Assembly: GCF_042477335.2 (NCBI RefSeq)
Contig: NC_091256.1
Span: 39,524,001-39,588,000, forward strand
DNA length: 64,000 nt
Direction of reading: 5' to 3'
DNA from: Ovis canadensis
Lineage: Eukaryota; Chordata; Mammalia; Artiodactyla; Bovidae
Shown here: piece after piece, positions 1-12,542 of the stretch
Layout: each line of letters begins with the position of its first letter
How positions within the stretch are numbered: position 1 is the stretch's first letter
Translations under genes and position numbers: made by a program
The notes under the pieces: model-generated
Told to the model about the DNA's origin: nothing
Seen by the model: the letters and a program-made list of their open reading frames with translations, nothing else
The model's database searches: none

Positions 1-780
1 CTCTGACCGTTGCTCTCTGGCAGCTCAATAATAATTTTAGTGCCTGTTGAATTTCCCTGATCCTACCCTAGTCCTTAGTCTATGAAAAAGTGAGCCTAGC
101 CTGTGACAATGAGTGTCCTGAAGGCCAGTCTGGGTCTAGGTTGCTCACTGACAGGAAGGAAGGAGGGAAAATGTTCTGCATTGCTGCCTCTTCTACGCCA
201 GGCCCCGTTAAGGCACTTTCACAGAAGCCCCTTGAGTTACCACCCTCCGTTCTTCAGTGCCTGCAAGCCCCCTCCTGCTCCTTTTGCAGTCCCTCAGGGG
301 ACTCTGTCCTTCCTTGTGGCAGAAGGAAGCTAGACGCCATGAAGACAGGACAGCTGGCAGCTCAGCTCTGCTGGTTCCAAGAGAAGGAATTTCTCCAAGC
401 GTCTCTGCAACCACAGGACTGCAGAGAGGTTTCCCCCCACCCCGCAAGCACAGCATGATTCTGGGGAGCCCTCTGAGCAGTGACCCTACCTTGGGTACAT
501 GGCGTCAGCGCTCAGTTTGAGCCCAGGTCACGCTCGGATTCAGAACACAGGAGAGGAATCTGGAATGCAGGGGTCAGAGCTACCCAGAGTCGCATCCTGT
601 CCAAAGTCACAGGAGCACGTGGGGAGAGAGGCCCCGGTGCCACCTCAAACACACAGTTGAGACTGGCAGGGCTTAATGGTGGGCCTGCTGCTCGCTGGCT
701 GTTTGACCTGCTAACAAGCTCCCTAACTTCTCAGTGCCTCGGTTTCTCCTCTGAAGGAGGTGATGACAGGTCTACTTCCT
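1..780. other. Gene-less, nothing recognised
   Basis: Balanced-composition single-copy-looking DNA. Overlapping short frames of 76-122 codons exist but match no family I recognise. Confidence 0.5.
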
Positions 781-794
781 AAGGCTAGTGTGAA

Positions 795-983
795 AGTGTT
801 AGCCACTCAGTCATCCAACTCTTTCCGACCTCATGGACTGTAACCCACTAGGCTCCTCTGTCCATGGACTTCTCCAAGCAAGAATAGTGCAGTGGGTTGC
901 CATTCCCTTCTCCACAGGATCTTACGGACCCAGGGATCGAACCTGGGTCTCTTGCATTGCAGGCAGAATCTCCAGGGAAGCCC
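795..983 (-). repeat. Bov-tA-type SINE, antisense
   Basis: Contains the ruminant BovA core and ends with the tRNA-derived head (CCAGGGAAGCCC). Flanking near-perfect 14-bp duplications AAGGCTAGTGTGAA (781-794) and AAGGCTAGTATGAA (984-997) define the insertion. Confidence 0.9.
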
Positions 984-997
984 AAGGCTAGTATGAA

Positions 998-1744
998 GAT
1001 TAAATGAATTACACACCTAAAACATTCAGGGCAGGCCTGGTGTGGTGAGCACCCTAGCGGGTTTGTTCTTGTTCTCACTGGTCTGCTGTTAAGGTCTCAG
1101 GGTGTGCCTTTCTAAAAATGAAGATGACAAGGAGAGGAGTCATTTCCTGAGTGTCACTCTGTGCCAGGCACTGTTCTGGGCTCTGAACATGTATTCACAA
1201 CGGCCCCAGGAGGCAGGTGCCAGCACCCACCAGTCTTCCAGATACAAGCCAGAACATGCGCATGAAGGAACCTGCCTGAGCTCGCTCAGCAGGTGGAGGG
1301 CGAGGAGGTCAATGCAGGCCTCTGTCCCCGAGGTCCCTCCTGGCACGAGGCATTTGAGGAAGTGCAGGAGGAAGCCCGTCTTGAAACATGATAGCCTCAC
1401 CTCCTCATGTTCTGTCACATGCCAGATGAGCCGTGACGGTGGAAGAGGATGAAGACTGTGGTTGGGGCCAAGGGGCCCAGTGGGCAGGGAGCACCCCTCA
1501 GCTCCTTCCCAGCACAGGCACCCTGGCCTCCTCTGTGGGTAACTGTGTTACTGGTGGGTCTCTTGTCCCATCCCCCTGCTGCTGTGCTACTCACATTCCA
1601 GGCAGAGGAAGAGAAAAACTTCTGGTGCTTAAGGGAGGAATTCCTTCCGGAAGAGAGCACAAAAGCATATGTATATATTTGCACATGTGCGTAAGGTGGG
1701 GGGGACTTATAATTTGAAGAAAGGGAGGAATAATAATAAGGCTG
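998..1744. other. Gene-less, possibly old repeat at 1110-1320
   Basis: CCAGGCACTGTTCTGGGCTC and the following sequence resemble the opening of a MIR-like element, but it is too diverged to call. The rest shows nothing. Confidence 0.4.
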
Positions 1745-1935
1745 ATAACAATCATATTGGCTAATACTGCTTATGAGCTGCACACTGTTCTGAGTGCTTT
1801 GCATGCATTAACTCTATCCTCACAACTTGCCATTATTGTTCCCATTTTACAGATGAAGAAACTGAGGCATAAAACTGTCACCTGACATGTCCAAGGTCAT
1901 ACAGCTAGTAAGTGCCAGAGCTCGGGTTATTTGAA
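1745..1935 (+). repeat. MIR SINE
   Basis: Shows the conserved MIR core (GCATTAACTCTATCCTCACA, CCCATTTTACAGATGAAGAA, ACTGAGGC, AAGGTCATACAGCTAGTAAG). It is old and diverged, as expected for a mammal-wide element. Confidence 0.85.
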
Positions 1936-4137
1936 GGGAGGAAACAGAGATTCTGTTAAGTACACAGGACAGGATAAGAGGAAATACAGAAATTCAGAGA
2001 CTGAACTGGAGAGGGGAGAGAAGGCAGATGGGGGAGAGTGGGGAGCCTCTCAGGGGGCAACACAATCGTGACCTCTGCTGATTCTCTGCTCGCCTTTCCT
2101 CCTCTTGCACCTCTGTTTCCTCAGAATTTGAGTGATCCTCAGGGCAGAATTCACATCCCATCTCGGAGTTCATACATCATGTTATTCTGACACCCCCTGA
2201 AATATAAGGTGCCACCTCTGGGTCCGGCCTGAGGGGGCCCTCCTGCTCTCCCTGTGACAAGTGTAGCCTTCTTCAAAAGGAGAACTGTTGTCTTTCTTTA
2301 CAAGGGATTAGCAGGGAAAGGACTTACTTGGTGCAAACATTTGGGCCTTAAGTCAGGCCAAAAGGTGCAGAAGTGTCGCATTTACAGGAGACTCAGGACA
2401 TGGGGCCCTCAGTCCCCGGAAGTTGTTTTGGGCAGGCATTCCGTAAATATGCAGTAGTCCACCCTCGCCACTGGGTGAGAGGAAGCACTGGGGCTTATCA
2501 CTGGCCAAGGCGGTGCCAAGGATATAACACCCAGGCTGCCCTCGCAGGCCGAGGCCCCCTCGCCAGGCCTCCAGCATCTGGATGTCCGGGAGCTCCATGG
2601 GGCTGGAAGCTCAAAATGAGGCCTTGGCGGGCCCCCATGTTATTTCAGCATGACCTGCTGTCTGAGGGCAGAGGTTGGCCAAGCCCTGGGCTGCAGCTCC
2701 CTGACCACGTGCCCACACGAGGTTCTCTTCTGTCAATGAGATGCTTCAGAGCTGAAGGCCTCTGAGAGTCACCTGGGGTGGGGGTGGGGGGTCAGAAGCC
2801 ACTTCTCTACCTGAGTAACTGACCAGTTTAATTGCAACTTCATTTTCCAGAAAAAAAAGTAAAGTGAAAGGACCTTCCTCTGCTGGGGTCTCAGCCTTTC
2901 CCGGGTATCTCACTGGCACTTCTAAACTGGCCTCCCAGCTCAGAGCTGACTCTAGAGCCAAGTCTTTGATGGGAATTGGAACTGACCAGGACCAGTGCTG
3001 CCTGCATGGATGGGCTTCTGGGGTCTGTTGCTCAGGGAGCTCCTAGGGGCCACTGGTGCCTGGACAGGGGTCCACAGTTCAAAAAATTGAGAATCCTTTC
3101 CAATCATGGAGACCTCCCTCAGGGGGAGAGAACCCGCAAGCATGTGTCACCCTCAGAGGATTTGTCCAGCAAGGTGCCCCCATCCCCAACCTGCCCAGAG
3201 CGACTTTGTAGAATCAGAGGACTTAATGCTGAAATGGACTGTCAGGTCCATTCTCCTGCCCTGTGGCTTTTAGAGCTAAGAAAATCGAAGCTCAGAGAGG
3301 TGACAGCATCTCCAAGCTCACATAGTTAATGATCAATGCCTGCATGAAGTCAGGTCTTCTGATTTCCAGCCTGATTTCCAAACCTTCAAACTATGTCCAG
3401 TGCACAGTCCTGCCAGACCTCCTGAAGCCTGCAGGGCGCATCCATCAGCCCCAGGCCAACTGGGGACTCAGTCAACTCAGGGGCAGGGCAGGGGTGGCAG
3501 GGGAGAAAGGGGGGGCAGACAGACAGAGGGCAAGTCCCCCAGACTCCTGAGGCTTCCTGGACACAGGCTGCTGGTGCTGAATGTGGATTCCAGGAGGACT
3601 AAAGAGTTCTGCTGGGGAAATAAAATAATTGGGCAATTAGCTAGTGGTGAATGTGGATTGGGAGACTTTTTTCAAGGGACCCATCAGTTGCCTGGAGGAA
3701 GAGCAGCTGCCCTTTGTCATGCAGAGTTGGGAACCAGGCCTTCCCTCTGACTGTGGATCTGGGATGGGGGGAGAGTCTGGTCAGCCGTCTGTAGGGTCAG
3801 GTTGGGTTTGAAAAGTGGAAAAATTGCAAAGTAGCCTCTTCTGATCTTGTGGGAGGGGAGACTACTTTCAAAGCTGTCTAAATCAGACCTCTGTCCCCCA
3901 AGGCAAGGTGGAAGGAGTCCATACCGTTTATGAATCGGTATTGTTAAGGGTCTGAAAAGTTTTTGAAGACTTTTTGTTTTTCCCCCAGAGATACTGTAGT
4001 GAATGTTCTAAGTGCAATTGCTTGAATGCTGTACAAGCATGCAATTACTTCACGCTCCCGTCTGTTTTGTTGGCATGCACAGACATTAGGACTGGGAACA
4101 CTTCCATAGTCTCCTCCCACTCGGGTGGCCTTTAGAT
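1936..4137. other. Gene-less, mostly single-copy
   Basis: GC-moderate DNA with only the weak MIR-like piece near 3.2-3.4 kb. No exon with flanking splice sites was recognised. Confidence 0.45.
3225..3360 (+). repeat. MIR-like ancient repeat fragment
   Basis: The order of GAAGCTCAGAGAGGTGACAG and CAAGCTCACATAGTTAAT resembles the MIR core region, but it is strongly diverged, so the family is uncertain. Confidence 0.4.
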
Positions 4138-4530
4138 TAGGGGTCCCCAACCCCCAGTCCATGGGGTACCTGTTCGAGGCCTGTTGGGAATCAGGTGGTA
4201 CAGGAGGAGGTGAGCAGCGGGTGAGTGAGTGAAGCTTCATCTGTATTTACAGCTGTTCCCCACTGCTCTCCCATCGCCCCCAGATGGGACCATCTAGTTG
4301 CAGGGAAAAAAAGCTCATGGCTCCCACTGATTCTGCATTATGGTGATTTGTATAATCATTTCATGATATATCACAGTGTAGTAATAATGGAAATGAAATG
4401 CACCATAAATGTAATGCAGTTGAATCATCCCAAAATCATTCCCCTCACAGCCACCCCCTGCCCCCGAGTCTGTGGAAAAATCATCTTCCACGAAACTGGT
4501 CCCTGGTGCCAAAAAGTTTGGGGACCGCTG
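4138..4530 (+). mobile_element. Non-autonomous hAT element (MER1-like)
   Basis: The terminal inverted repeats are readable: GGGGTCCCCAACC at the left and GTTTGGGGACCGCTG at the right. The interior (GAAGCTTCATCTGTATTTACAG, GATGGGACCATCTAGTTGCAGG) matches the mammalian MER1 family as I know it. The expected 8-bp target duplication is degenerate (CTTTAGAT versus CTCTAGGG). It has no coding capacity. Confidence 0.75.
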
Positions 4531-5530
4531 CTCTAGGGTAACCCAGCCTGGCAGCCTGGCTCTGCCTTCCCCAGACCAGGGTCCACGGCGCCTGCAGTGG
4601 CGCTTTCTGGCCTGGCGGGGTTGGGTGGCAGTCTTGTGAAGATATCTCATCCTACCATTAAATAGAACTATAACCCAGCCTGTTCCAGATGATTCCTCAG
4701 CTTCCTGATTCCCTGTGATGAGAGGGAAGAAAGTGACCAGAAAGTCCTGAGGTCTTTTCTGAGCTTGCCCTGAAAATTTGAGAGTAAGAGAAGGCAAAGA
4801 GAAAGGATTTTGCTCTCCTTCAGGCAAAAAACCCTTTTTGTGTCTTTCTTTACAGCTTCTGAATATTTTCATATTCAAGAACCATGACACAGGACACAGT
4901 AGCCCAAGGTACTAATTCTGAACCTGACCCTCTGCCCAGGTGACTCCTAACTTGTCACTTTTGTGGCCACATGGAGCCCAGACAGAGGTCCCTCTCCTCC
5001 AAGGTTCAGGGTTCCCAGCCCTGCATCCTGCCCCTCACAGCCACCCTCCACTCAGCATTCTGGCCTCTCAGAGAACACCCCTTGGAGGGTCATCTAGTGA
5101 CTCATTCTTCATTTGTTTTTTATCTTTGAAATGTTTTCATCTGCAAGCCTCAGCATACGTTTCACTTCCTTTATGAACACCCTTCCTAATGTTCTGACCA
5201 CCCCCATCTCTCCTTGCCCAGCTCACCACTATATTCTCTGGATGCACTTGGTCCCTTGTGAAAACAGGGGGATGACAGTCCCTGTGGCATTCTGGAAAGA
5301 GACAGGGGTACAGCTCTCTGGACAGAGCACCAGCTCAGCAAGGGATGGACAGCCCCCAGGTCCACCTTGTAATCACATTTGACATGTGCCCAGAAGATAA
5401 TTTGTACTTGAACTGCACTTGCTAAAAGAGAGAGATAGGGGCAGGCGGTGGAGGACAGGGGAAAGAGAAGAGTGAATGGATGGAAACTAGATACATGAAA
5501 CCTTAGTCCAGATTAAGGCCACTACTGATT
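4531..5530. other. Gene-less, nothing recognised
   Basis: A 191-codon minus-strand frame (4315-4890) overlaps the MER1-like element and has no recognisable domain, so it is judged accidental. Confidence 0.45.
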
Positions 5531-5590
5531 TCAGTTCAGTTCAGTCTCTCAGTCGTGTCTGACTCTTTGCGACCCCATGGACTGCAGCAC

Positions 5591-5876
5591 TAGAGAAGGC
5601 AATGGCACCCCACTCCAGTGCTCTTGCCTAGAAAATCCCATGGACGGAGGAGCCTGGTAGGCTGCAGTCCATGGGGTCACTAAGAGTCGGACACAACTGA
5701 GCGACCTCACTTTCACTTTTCACTTTCATGCATTGGAGAAGGAAATGGCAACCCACTCCAGTGTTCTTGCCTTGAGAATCCCAGGGAGAGGGGAGCCTGG
5801 TGGGCTGCCATTTATGGGGTCCCACAGGGTCAGACACGACTGAAGCGACGCAGCAGCAGCAGCAGCAGCAGCAGCA
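5591..5876 (+). repeat. BovA2 SINE nested in BovB, with (CAG)n tail
   Basis: Two BovA units (GGAGAAGGAAATGGCAACCC type) end in about eight CAG repeats. The perfect 12-bp target duplication GGACTGCAGCAC is at 5579-5590 and 5877-5888, and BovB sequence resumes after it. Confidence 0.93.
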
Positions 5877-6329
5877 GGACTGCAGCACGCCAGGCTTCCC
5901 TGTCCATCACCAACTCCCAGAGCTTGCTCAAACTCAGATCCATCGAGTTGGTGATGCCATCCAACCATCTCATCCCTTGTTTTCCCCTTCTCCTCCTGTC
6001 CTCAATCTTTCCCAGCATAAGGGTCTTTTGTAGTGAGTCAGTTCTTTGCATCAGGTGGAGCTTCAGCTTTAGCATCAGCCTATCCAATCGATATTCAGGA
6101 CTGAATTCCTTCAGGATTGACTGGTTGGATCTCCTTGAAGTCCAAGGGACTCTCAAGAGTCTTTTCAAACACCACAGTTCAAAAGCATCAATTCTTTGGC
6201 ACTCAGCTTTCTTTTTAGTCCAACTCTCACATTCATACATGACTTCTGGAAAACCATAGCTTTGACTAGACAGATTTTTGTTGGCAAAGCAATGTCTCTG
6301 CTTTTTAATATGCTGTCTAGGTTGGTCAT

Positions 6330-6590
6330 GGAGAAGGCAATGGCACCCCACTCCAGTACTTTTGCCTGGAAAATCCTATGGACGGAGGAGCCTGGTAGGC
6401 TGCAGTCCATGGGGTTGCTGAGAGTCAGACATGACCGAGCGACTTCACTTTCACTTTCATGCACTGGAGAAGGAAATGGCAACCCACTCCAGTGTTCTTG
6501 CCTGGAGAATCCCAGGGACGGGGGAGCCTGGTTGGCTGCCGTCTATGGGGTCACACAGAGTCGGACACGACTGAAATGACTTAGCAGCAG
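6330..6590 (+). repeat. BovA2 SINE nested in BovB
   Basis: A dimeric BovA element ending TTAGCAGCAG. The target duplication GTTGGTCAT is at 6321-6329 and 6591-6599, within the BovB reverse-transcriptase region. Confidence 0.92.
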
Positions 6591-8236
6591 GTTGGTCATA
6601 GCTATTCTTCCAAGGGGTAAGCGTCTTTTAATTTCATGGCTGCAGTCACCATCTGCAGTGATTTTGGAGCCCCCCCAAATAAAATCTGTCCCCGTTTCCA
6701 TTGTTTCCCCATCTATTTGTCATGAAGTGATGGGACCAGATGCCATGATCTTCGTTTTCTGAATGTTGAGTTTTAAACCAGCTTTTTCACTCTCTTCTTT
6801 CACTTTCATCAAGAGGCTTTTTAGTTCTTCTTTACTTTCTGCCATAAGGGTGGTGTCATCTGCATATCTGAGGTTTTTGATATTTCTCCCAGCAATCTTG
6901 TTTACAGCTTGTGCTCCATCCAGCCCTGCATTTCTCATGATGTACTCTGCATAGACATTAAATAAGCAGGGTGACAGTATACAGCCTTGATGGTACTCCT
7001 TTCCCAATTTGGAACCAGTCTGTTGTTCCATGTCCAGTTCTAACGTTTGCTTCTTGATCTGCATACAGATTTCTCAGGTGGCAGGTAAGGTGGTCTGGTA
7101 TTCCCATCTCTTTTAGAATTTCCCACAGTTTGTTGTGATCCTCAGAGTCAAAGGCTTTGGTGTAGTCAGTGAAGCAGACATTTTTCTGGAACCCTCTTAC
7201 TTTTTCTATGATCCAACAGATATTGGCAGTTTGATCTCTGGTTCCTCTGCCTTTTCTAAATCCAGCTTGAACATCAGAAAGTTCTTGGTTCACATACTGT
7301 TGAAGCCTGGCTTGGAGAATTTTGAGCATTTCTTTGGTAGTGTGTGAGATGAGTGCAATTGTGCGGTAGTTTGAGCATTCTTTGGCATTGTCTTTCTTTG
7401 GGACTGGAATGAAAACTGAACTTTTCCAGTCCTGGGGCCACTGTTGAGTTTTCCAAATTTGCTGGCATATTGAGTGTAGCACTTTCACAGCATCATCTTT
7501 TAGGATTTGAAATAGCTCAACTGGCATTCCATCACCTCCACTAGCTTTGTTCTTACTTCCTAAGGCCCACTTGATGTCGGACTCCAGGATGTCTGGCTCT
7601 AAGTGAGTGATCACACCATCATGGTTATCTGGAACATGAAGATCTTTTTTGTATAGGATCTTTTTTGTATAGTTCTTCTGTGTATTCTTGCCACCTCTTC
7701 TTAATATCTTCTGCTTCTGTTAGGTCCCTACGTTTCTGTCCTTTATTGTGCTTATTTTGGCATGAAATGTTTCCTTGGTATCACTAATTTTCTTGAAGAG
7801 ATCTCTGGTCTTTCCCATTCTATTGTTTTCCTCTATTTCTTTGGGTTGATCACTGAGGAAGGCTTTCTTATCTCTCCTTGCTATTCTTTGGAACTCTGCA
7901 TTCAGATGGATATATCTCTCCTTTTCTCCTTTGCCTTTTACCTTCTCTTCTTTTCTCAGCTATTTGTAAGGCCTCCTTAGACAACCATTTTGCCTTTTTG
8001 CATTTCTTTTTCTTGGGGATGGTCTTGATCACTGCCTCCTGTACAATGTCATGAACTTCTGTCCATAGTTATTCAGGCACTCTATCAGATCTAATCCCTT
8101 GAATCTATTTATCACTTCCACTGTATAATCATAAGGGATTTGATTTAGGTCATACCTGAATGGTCTAGTGGTTTTCCCTACTTTCTTCAGTTTAAGTCTG
8201 AATTTTGCAATAAACTAATAACCAACATATTCAATC

Positions 8237-8394
8237 TTTTTTTTTTTTTTTTTTTTTGCTATGCTGGGTCTTAGTTGCAGCACTCAGGATCTTTTTTGTG
8301 ACATACAGGTTCTAGTTCCCTGACCAGGGTTCAATCCCGGGCTCCCTGCATTGGGAGCATGGAGTCTTAACCACTGAACCACAAGGGAAGTCCT
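8237..8394 (-). repeat. CHR-type tRNA-derived SINE, antisense
   Basis: Starts with a T run (its A tail), then GCTGGGTCTTAGTTGCAGCA, CCCTGACCAGGGTTCAATCC and the head complement TTAACCACTGAACCACAAGG GAAGTCC. Confidence 0.88.
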
Positions 8395-9376
8395 CAACAC
8401 ATAAATCTTAAAGTTGACAAACTTGGCAGATGGACAGATAATGAGAAGCATCTCCTTTGTTAACACCTAACCTCTGCTCAGCTTCCCTCAAAACAATGCT
8501 GAATCCTGTACGAGCTTCTGGACTGTCTGGAACTGCACAAGCTCAGGTGTGTGGTAACATCAATGTGGGAATGTGATCTCTTGTTTTCACCTGGCAGCGT
8601 GTCCTTGACCGCCTCCCTGCCCTTAGAAACACAGCCAGGAGTCATCAGTGTTCGGTCCTGGCTTTTCTGACCTCACATGATTCCCTAGGCCTTTTCTTTC
8701 TTTTTTTTTTCAGTGTACCAAAATTTGCTTTTATAAACTACTTGGCCAGATTAAGAAACTGAACAATAATTATACTTTTGAATTTCAAGGATCTGTATCT
8801 TGTCACATATTACCCACCCAAAGCTCTACCTTCTTCTTTTTTTCATTTTTTTTAGATAATATGACATGAAAAGTGGGTCAAAACATTTTTGAAAAAATAG
8901 TTCATTTCTATTCATTCATGCTAAGACAGTATCAGCATAGGTAATAGGAACACACTTTTAAGTTTAAAATTAGTTTCCATTTTGAAAAGTTCAGGGTTTT
9001 ATCTCTTCTTTCTACCTTACTCTTTTAAATATGTCAGTTCAACAAAATAACAGACGAATGGAAAGTTTATTCCTTTACTTTTCTTAAAGTCATATTGGGA
9101 TAATTAAAATTGATACCAAAATTTAGAATTTTGGTATCATTTATAGTAACCTGGAGATTTAACCACAGAATAATACAGGTAAGAAGCACATACACACAGA
9201 AAAGAAGAGACAATTTTATTAATAAAATGAACAAATCTCAGGGCACTTTCGAATTCTGAGCCATAAGAAAGCCTTCCTGGGGATCCTTAAGCTTAAAGAC
9301 TCCTCCCTCCAGAGTAGAGTGGAGATTATTAGAAATTGTAAGACAGTGGGTACTGATGATGTGGCCCATGGAAGCT

Positions 9377-9591
9377 ATGTTGTTGTTTGGTCACTAAGTT
9401 GTGCCCAACTCTTTTTGCAACCCTTGTGGACTATAGCCTGCCAGGCTCCTTTGTCCATGAGATTTCTCAGGCAAGAATACTGGAATAGTTTGCCATTTCC
9501 TTCTCCAGGGGATCTTCCCAACCCAGGGATCGACCCCATGTCTCCTGCCTTGGCAGGTGGATTCTTTACCAGTGCGCCACCTGGGAAGCCC
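9377..9591 (-). repeat. Bov-tA SINE, antisense
   Basis: BovA core followed by the tRNA-like head complement (GCGCCACCTGGGAAGCCC). It is flanked by the 8-bp duplication TGGAAGCT at 9369-9376 and 9592-9599. Confidence 0.9.
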
Positions 9592-9631
9592 TGGAAGCTT
9601 CATTAGGATAGGCATAAACGGAGTTTCCATG

Positions 9632-9888
9632 TAGAGGCAGTGGCCCCCGACTCCAGTACTCTTGCCTGGAAAATCCCATGGATGGAAGAGCCTGGTAAGC
9701 TGCAGTCCATGCTAAGGGTCGGACACGACTGAGCGACTTCCCTTTCACTTTTCACTTTCATGCATTGGAGAAGGAAATGGCAACCCACTCCAGTGTTCTT
9801 GCCTGGAGAATCCCAGGGACGGGGGAGCCTGGTGGGGTCCCACAGAGTCGGAAACGACTGAAGTGACTTAGCAGCAGCAGCAGCAGCA
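9632..9888 (+). repeat. BovA2 SINE with CAG tail
   Basis: A dimeric BovA sequence running to GACTTAGCAGCAGCAGCAGC. It lies in the putative DAZL retrocopy 3' UTR. Confidence 0.88.
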
Positions 9889-10365
9889 TGTTTTAATGAA
9901 GAGGCTGGTGAATGAAACAAAAGCCAGGAAGTCACTTTAAACTCATGTCCATGGCAGGTCAAATGATGCTGATACAAGCGTTTCCCTTAGAAAGACTATT
10001 ACCCCATTGTTACCTTTCCAAGGCTTAGCCCTCTGACTGCTTACACCACTACTTCTCTTCTTTCCATCACCTGTTCTAGGAGCAGACCCCCTGAACGCAT
10101 GGTGGTACAGACTGGAAAAGCCAGACCATGGGAACAGCAAAGGGGCTCTGGATTTCTAGCTGTTTGTCATGATTTGCAATGTCTAATGAGGAATCTAGTA
10201 AAACAGAAAAATCTGTTTTAAGAATTAATCTTAAAGTTTAAAATGAATTGTTAATGCTGACTTGTGTATTTTGAGGATATTACTAAACAACTTTTGTGGT
10301 TTAGAACCACAAAAGCTACTTGACTCTCCTGGACATATTTTACTTTTAAAAAGGAGATACAATAC

Positions 10366-10369
<4 letters not shown>

Positions 10370-10398
<29 letters not shown>
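10370..10398. repeat. (CA)n microsatellite
   Basis: About 14 uninterrupted CA units in AT-rich sequence. Confidence 0.95.
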
Positions 10399-10400
<2 letters not shown>

Positions 10401-10737
10401 TCTATCTGTTCTATAACAAATAACTAACATTTTAATTTTTTTGTAAAATGCAATTTCTTTCAGATACTCTTTTAAGTGACAAAGTTTTGACCTCTTCAAT
10501 ATCTTCTTTAATACTTTAATATTTTGCATAATTTAAAATACAGCCATTGAGGTTAACATTTCAAGGGAAAAAAAGTAAATGGAAAAAAAGGAGAATAGTA
10601 ACTCACTGGGAAGCTTATGATTCAGTTTGTTTTGGATACTTTAAAAAAATTAGGCCTGGAATTTTAGTTATCCTAATTACCATTCCAGTTGGATATCTCA
10701 ATGTGTGGATTCTAGATAAAAGATGAAATATTTTGCG

Positions 10738-10973
10738 GGCTTCCCAGGTGGCGCTGGTGGTAAAGGGTCTGCCTGCCAATGCAGGAGATGCAAGAGACTG
10801 GGGTTCAATCACTGTGTCAGGAAGATCCCCTGGAGTAGGAAATGGCAACCTGCTCCAGTATTCTTGCCTGGAAAATTCCATGGACAGAGGAGCTTGGTGA
10901 GCAATAGTCCATGGGGTCGCAAAGAGTCAGATACGCCAAGAGTCTCCTGAGGGGCTGAGCATATACGCACATA
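10738..10973 (+). repeat. Bov-tA SINE
   Basis: Begins with the tRNA-derived head GGGCTTCCCAGGTGGCGCTG, then CTGCCTGCCAATGCAGGAGA, then the BovA body, decaying near 10973. Confidence 0.9.
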
Positions 10974-12542
10974 ATAAATGTAAAACCCACTGACTGGACT
11001 GTTTATTTAGAATCTGTTTTACTGGGTTTGGATAAGGAAAACTTCAATAAAGCCAACTTTATACTGAGGTTCACTGATTGAAAATGCCATTTTAAAAGCT
11101 CTGCTTTTGTGGCAAATTTCTAGACATTATAAAAGCATAATTTTATAGATATTGTACTATTCATAGGTACTTGTTGGGGAAGTAAAGTGCTTGTGTTTAA
11201 ACTATCAAAATTCTGACCTTTCAGAAACATATCCATGAATGCACTTCCACTTACCACATCACTCTGCTTGACCTCCCCCAAACTGTATGTAATGATTTCA
11301 TATTGTTAGGTTAATCATGTTCCCATTATGGCTTGCAATTGTAACTGTCTTTTATTTTTTGTCTGGCAACTGATTTTGAAAACTGATAAACATATTTTAC
11401 TATTGAGATTATGTTAAAAAAAATTCTGACCTTTCAAAATAGGTTTTCTAATATAATAGTTTTTTAAGAGAAAATCAGCATTTGCTTTCAAATGCATAAA
11501 ATGTCAATTAAAAAGTCCTTACAGATAAATGAGAAGTTATAGATAAATAAAAAGTTATAGATAAATACAAATAAATAAAAAGTTATTCCTTTCAGTCTCA
11601 ATTATTTTTTCACTTTTAACTATATTCAACACAGAATCATTTTCTAAGTAAATGTCTAATGAAAAACAATTTCAATGTAAAATAAAACTAAGCAAACCAA
11701 TATGACTTGCATAGAAACTCTGAGTACAATTTATCAAAATTCAGAATTAAATTTCTATAATAGTGGAAAAACTTTCATTCTCTTATTATTCAAAACGTGC
11801 AACTTCCTATGAGACTAGAAAGTTAGCAAAGAGTATCAAACAGACTTAAGCACTGCCTGACTTCTAAAGCGATGAACTCTTTTATCCTTGCAGTAGTCAC
11901 CTTGATTAACCAGGGAATTTCTCAGTCTGTTCTCTGGATTAAATAGTCAAGATACCACTGTCTGTATGCTTTATTCACAGATTTCTTTTGTGGGCCATTT
12001 CCAGAGGATGACGTAGCTTCATGGACTGAGCATTCACTTGGCAAAACTTCAGCTCTTGGATCAACTTCATCAGAGTGGCAGTTAATAGCTGTATAAGCCA
12101 GAGAAATAACGTAACTCCTTTGTTCCTCAGCAGGCCACAGCGGTAGCATCTGATAATTATAAACAGGCAGCTGATATCCAGTGATATTCTGCACCAGTGA
12201 AGTTGGATATGGAGGATAAGCCTGAACATACTGAGTTATAGGATTCATCGTGGTTAGAGGCTGCCTGTAAGTTTCAGAGTTTGAGTTACTCCAGACACTC
12301 TGAAACTGTGGGAGAGGAGGAAAATTAAAAACCAAAGGATGAGGCTATACATGATAAGCACGTAAATTTTGTTTCCTGAGTGCAGAGCTCAATTTCAGCT
12401 TTTTATCAGGGAAATTTATCTGTGATTCTACCATTTTCTGCCCATTCACATCATTGTAAAATGCAACAATCCATAGCCTTTGGCCACACCAGTTCAATCT
12501 GTGATTATCTTCATTTCTTTTACTGAAACATACCTAGTAAAG

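Larger units (their letters stand above)
5531..8210 (-). mobile_element. BovB (RTE-type) LINE, antisense, 5'-truncated, with two nested SINEs
   Basis: The minus strand encodes reverse-transcriptase blocks of BovB: NLRYADDTTLMAES (the YADD catalytic motif, near 6835-6880), VQAGFRKGRGTRDQ, NKASGGDGMPVELF, and the C-terminal HIS-rich/WLDGI part near the TTCAGTTCAG end at 5531. Frames are broken by stops and shifts, and the upstream endonuclease half is missing, so it is inactive. SINEs at 5591-5876 and 6330-6590 were inserted later. A CHR SINE abuts the left-truncated end near 8237. Confidence 0.92.
8712..11835 (-). pseudogene. Possible 3' UTR of the DAZL retrocopy, with later SINE insertions
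   Basis: Below the DAZL-equivalent stop the sequence is AT-rich and non-coding. A plus-strand T run at about 8699-8711 would be the poly(A) of a minus-strand retrocopy. SINEs at 9377-9591, about 9632-9888 and about 10738-10973 were inserted later. I cannot confirm that the whole stretch is DAZL 3' UTR, and the left end is inference from the T run alone. Confidence 0.4.

Noticed and set aside
4315..4890. 191-codon minus-strand frame
   Set aside because: It overlaps the MER1-like transposon and has no family resemblance.
5830..6351. 173-codon minus-strand frame with a poly-leucine run
   Set aside because: It is a chimera of BovB coding sequence and the CAG tail of a nested SINE, not a gene.
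10738..10810. tRNA-like sequence at SINE heads (here and in other Bov-tA/CHR copies)
   Set aside because: The heads are tRNA-derived parts of SINEs and are followed by SINE bodies, so they are not tRNA genes.
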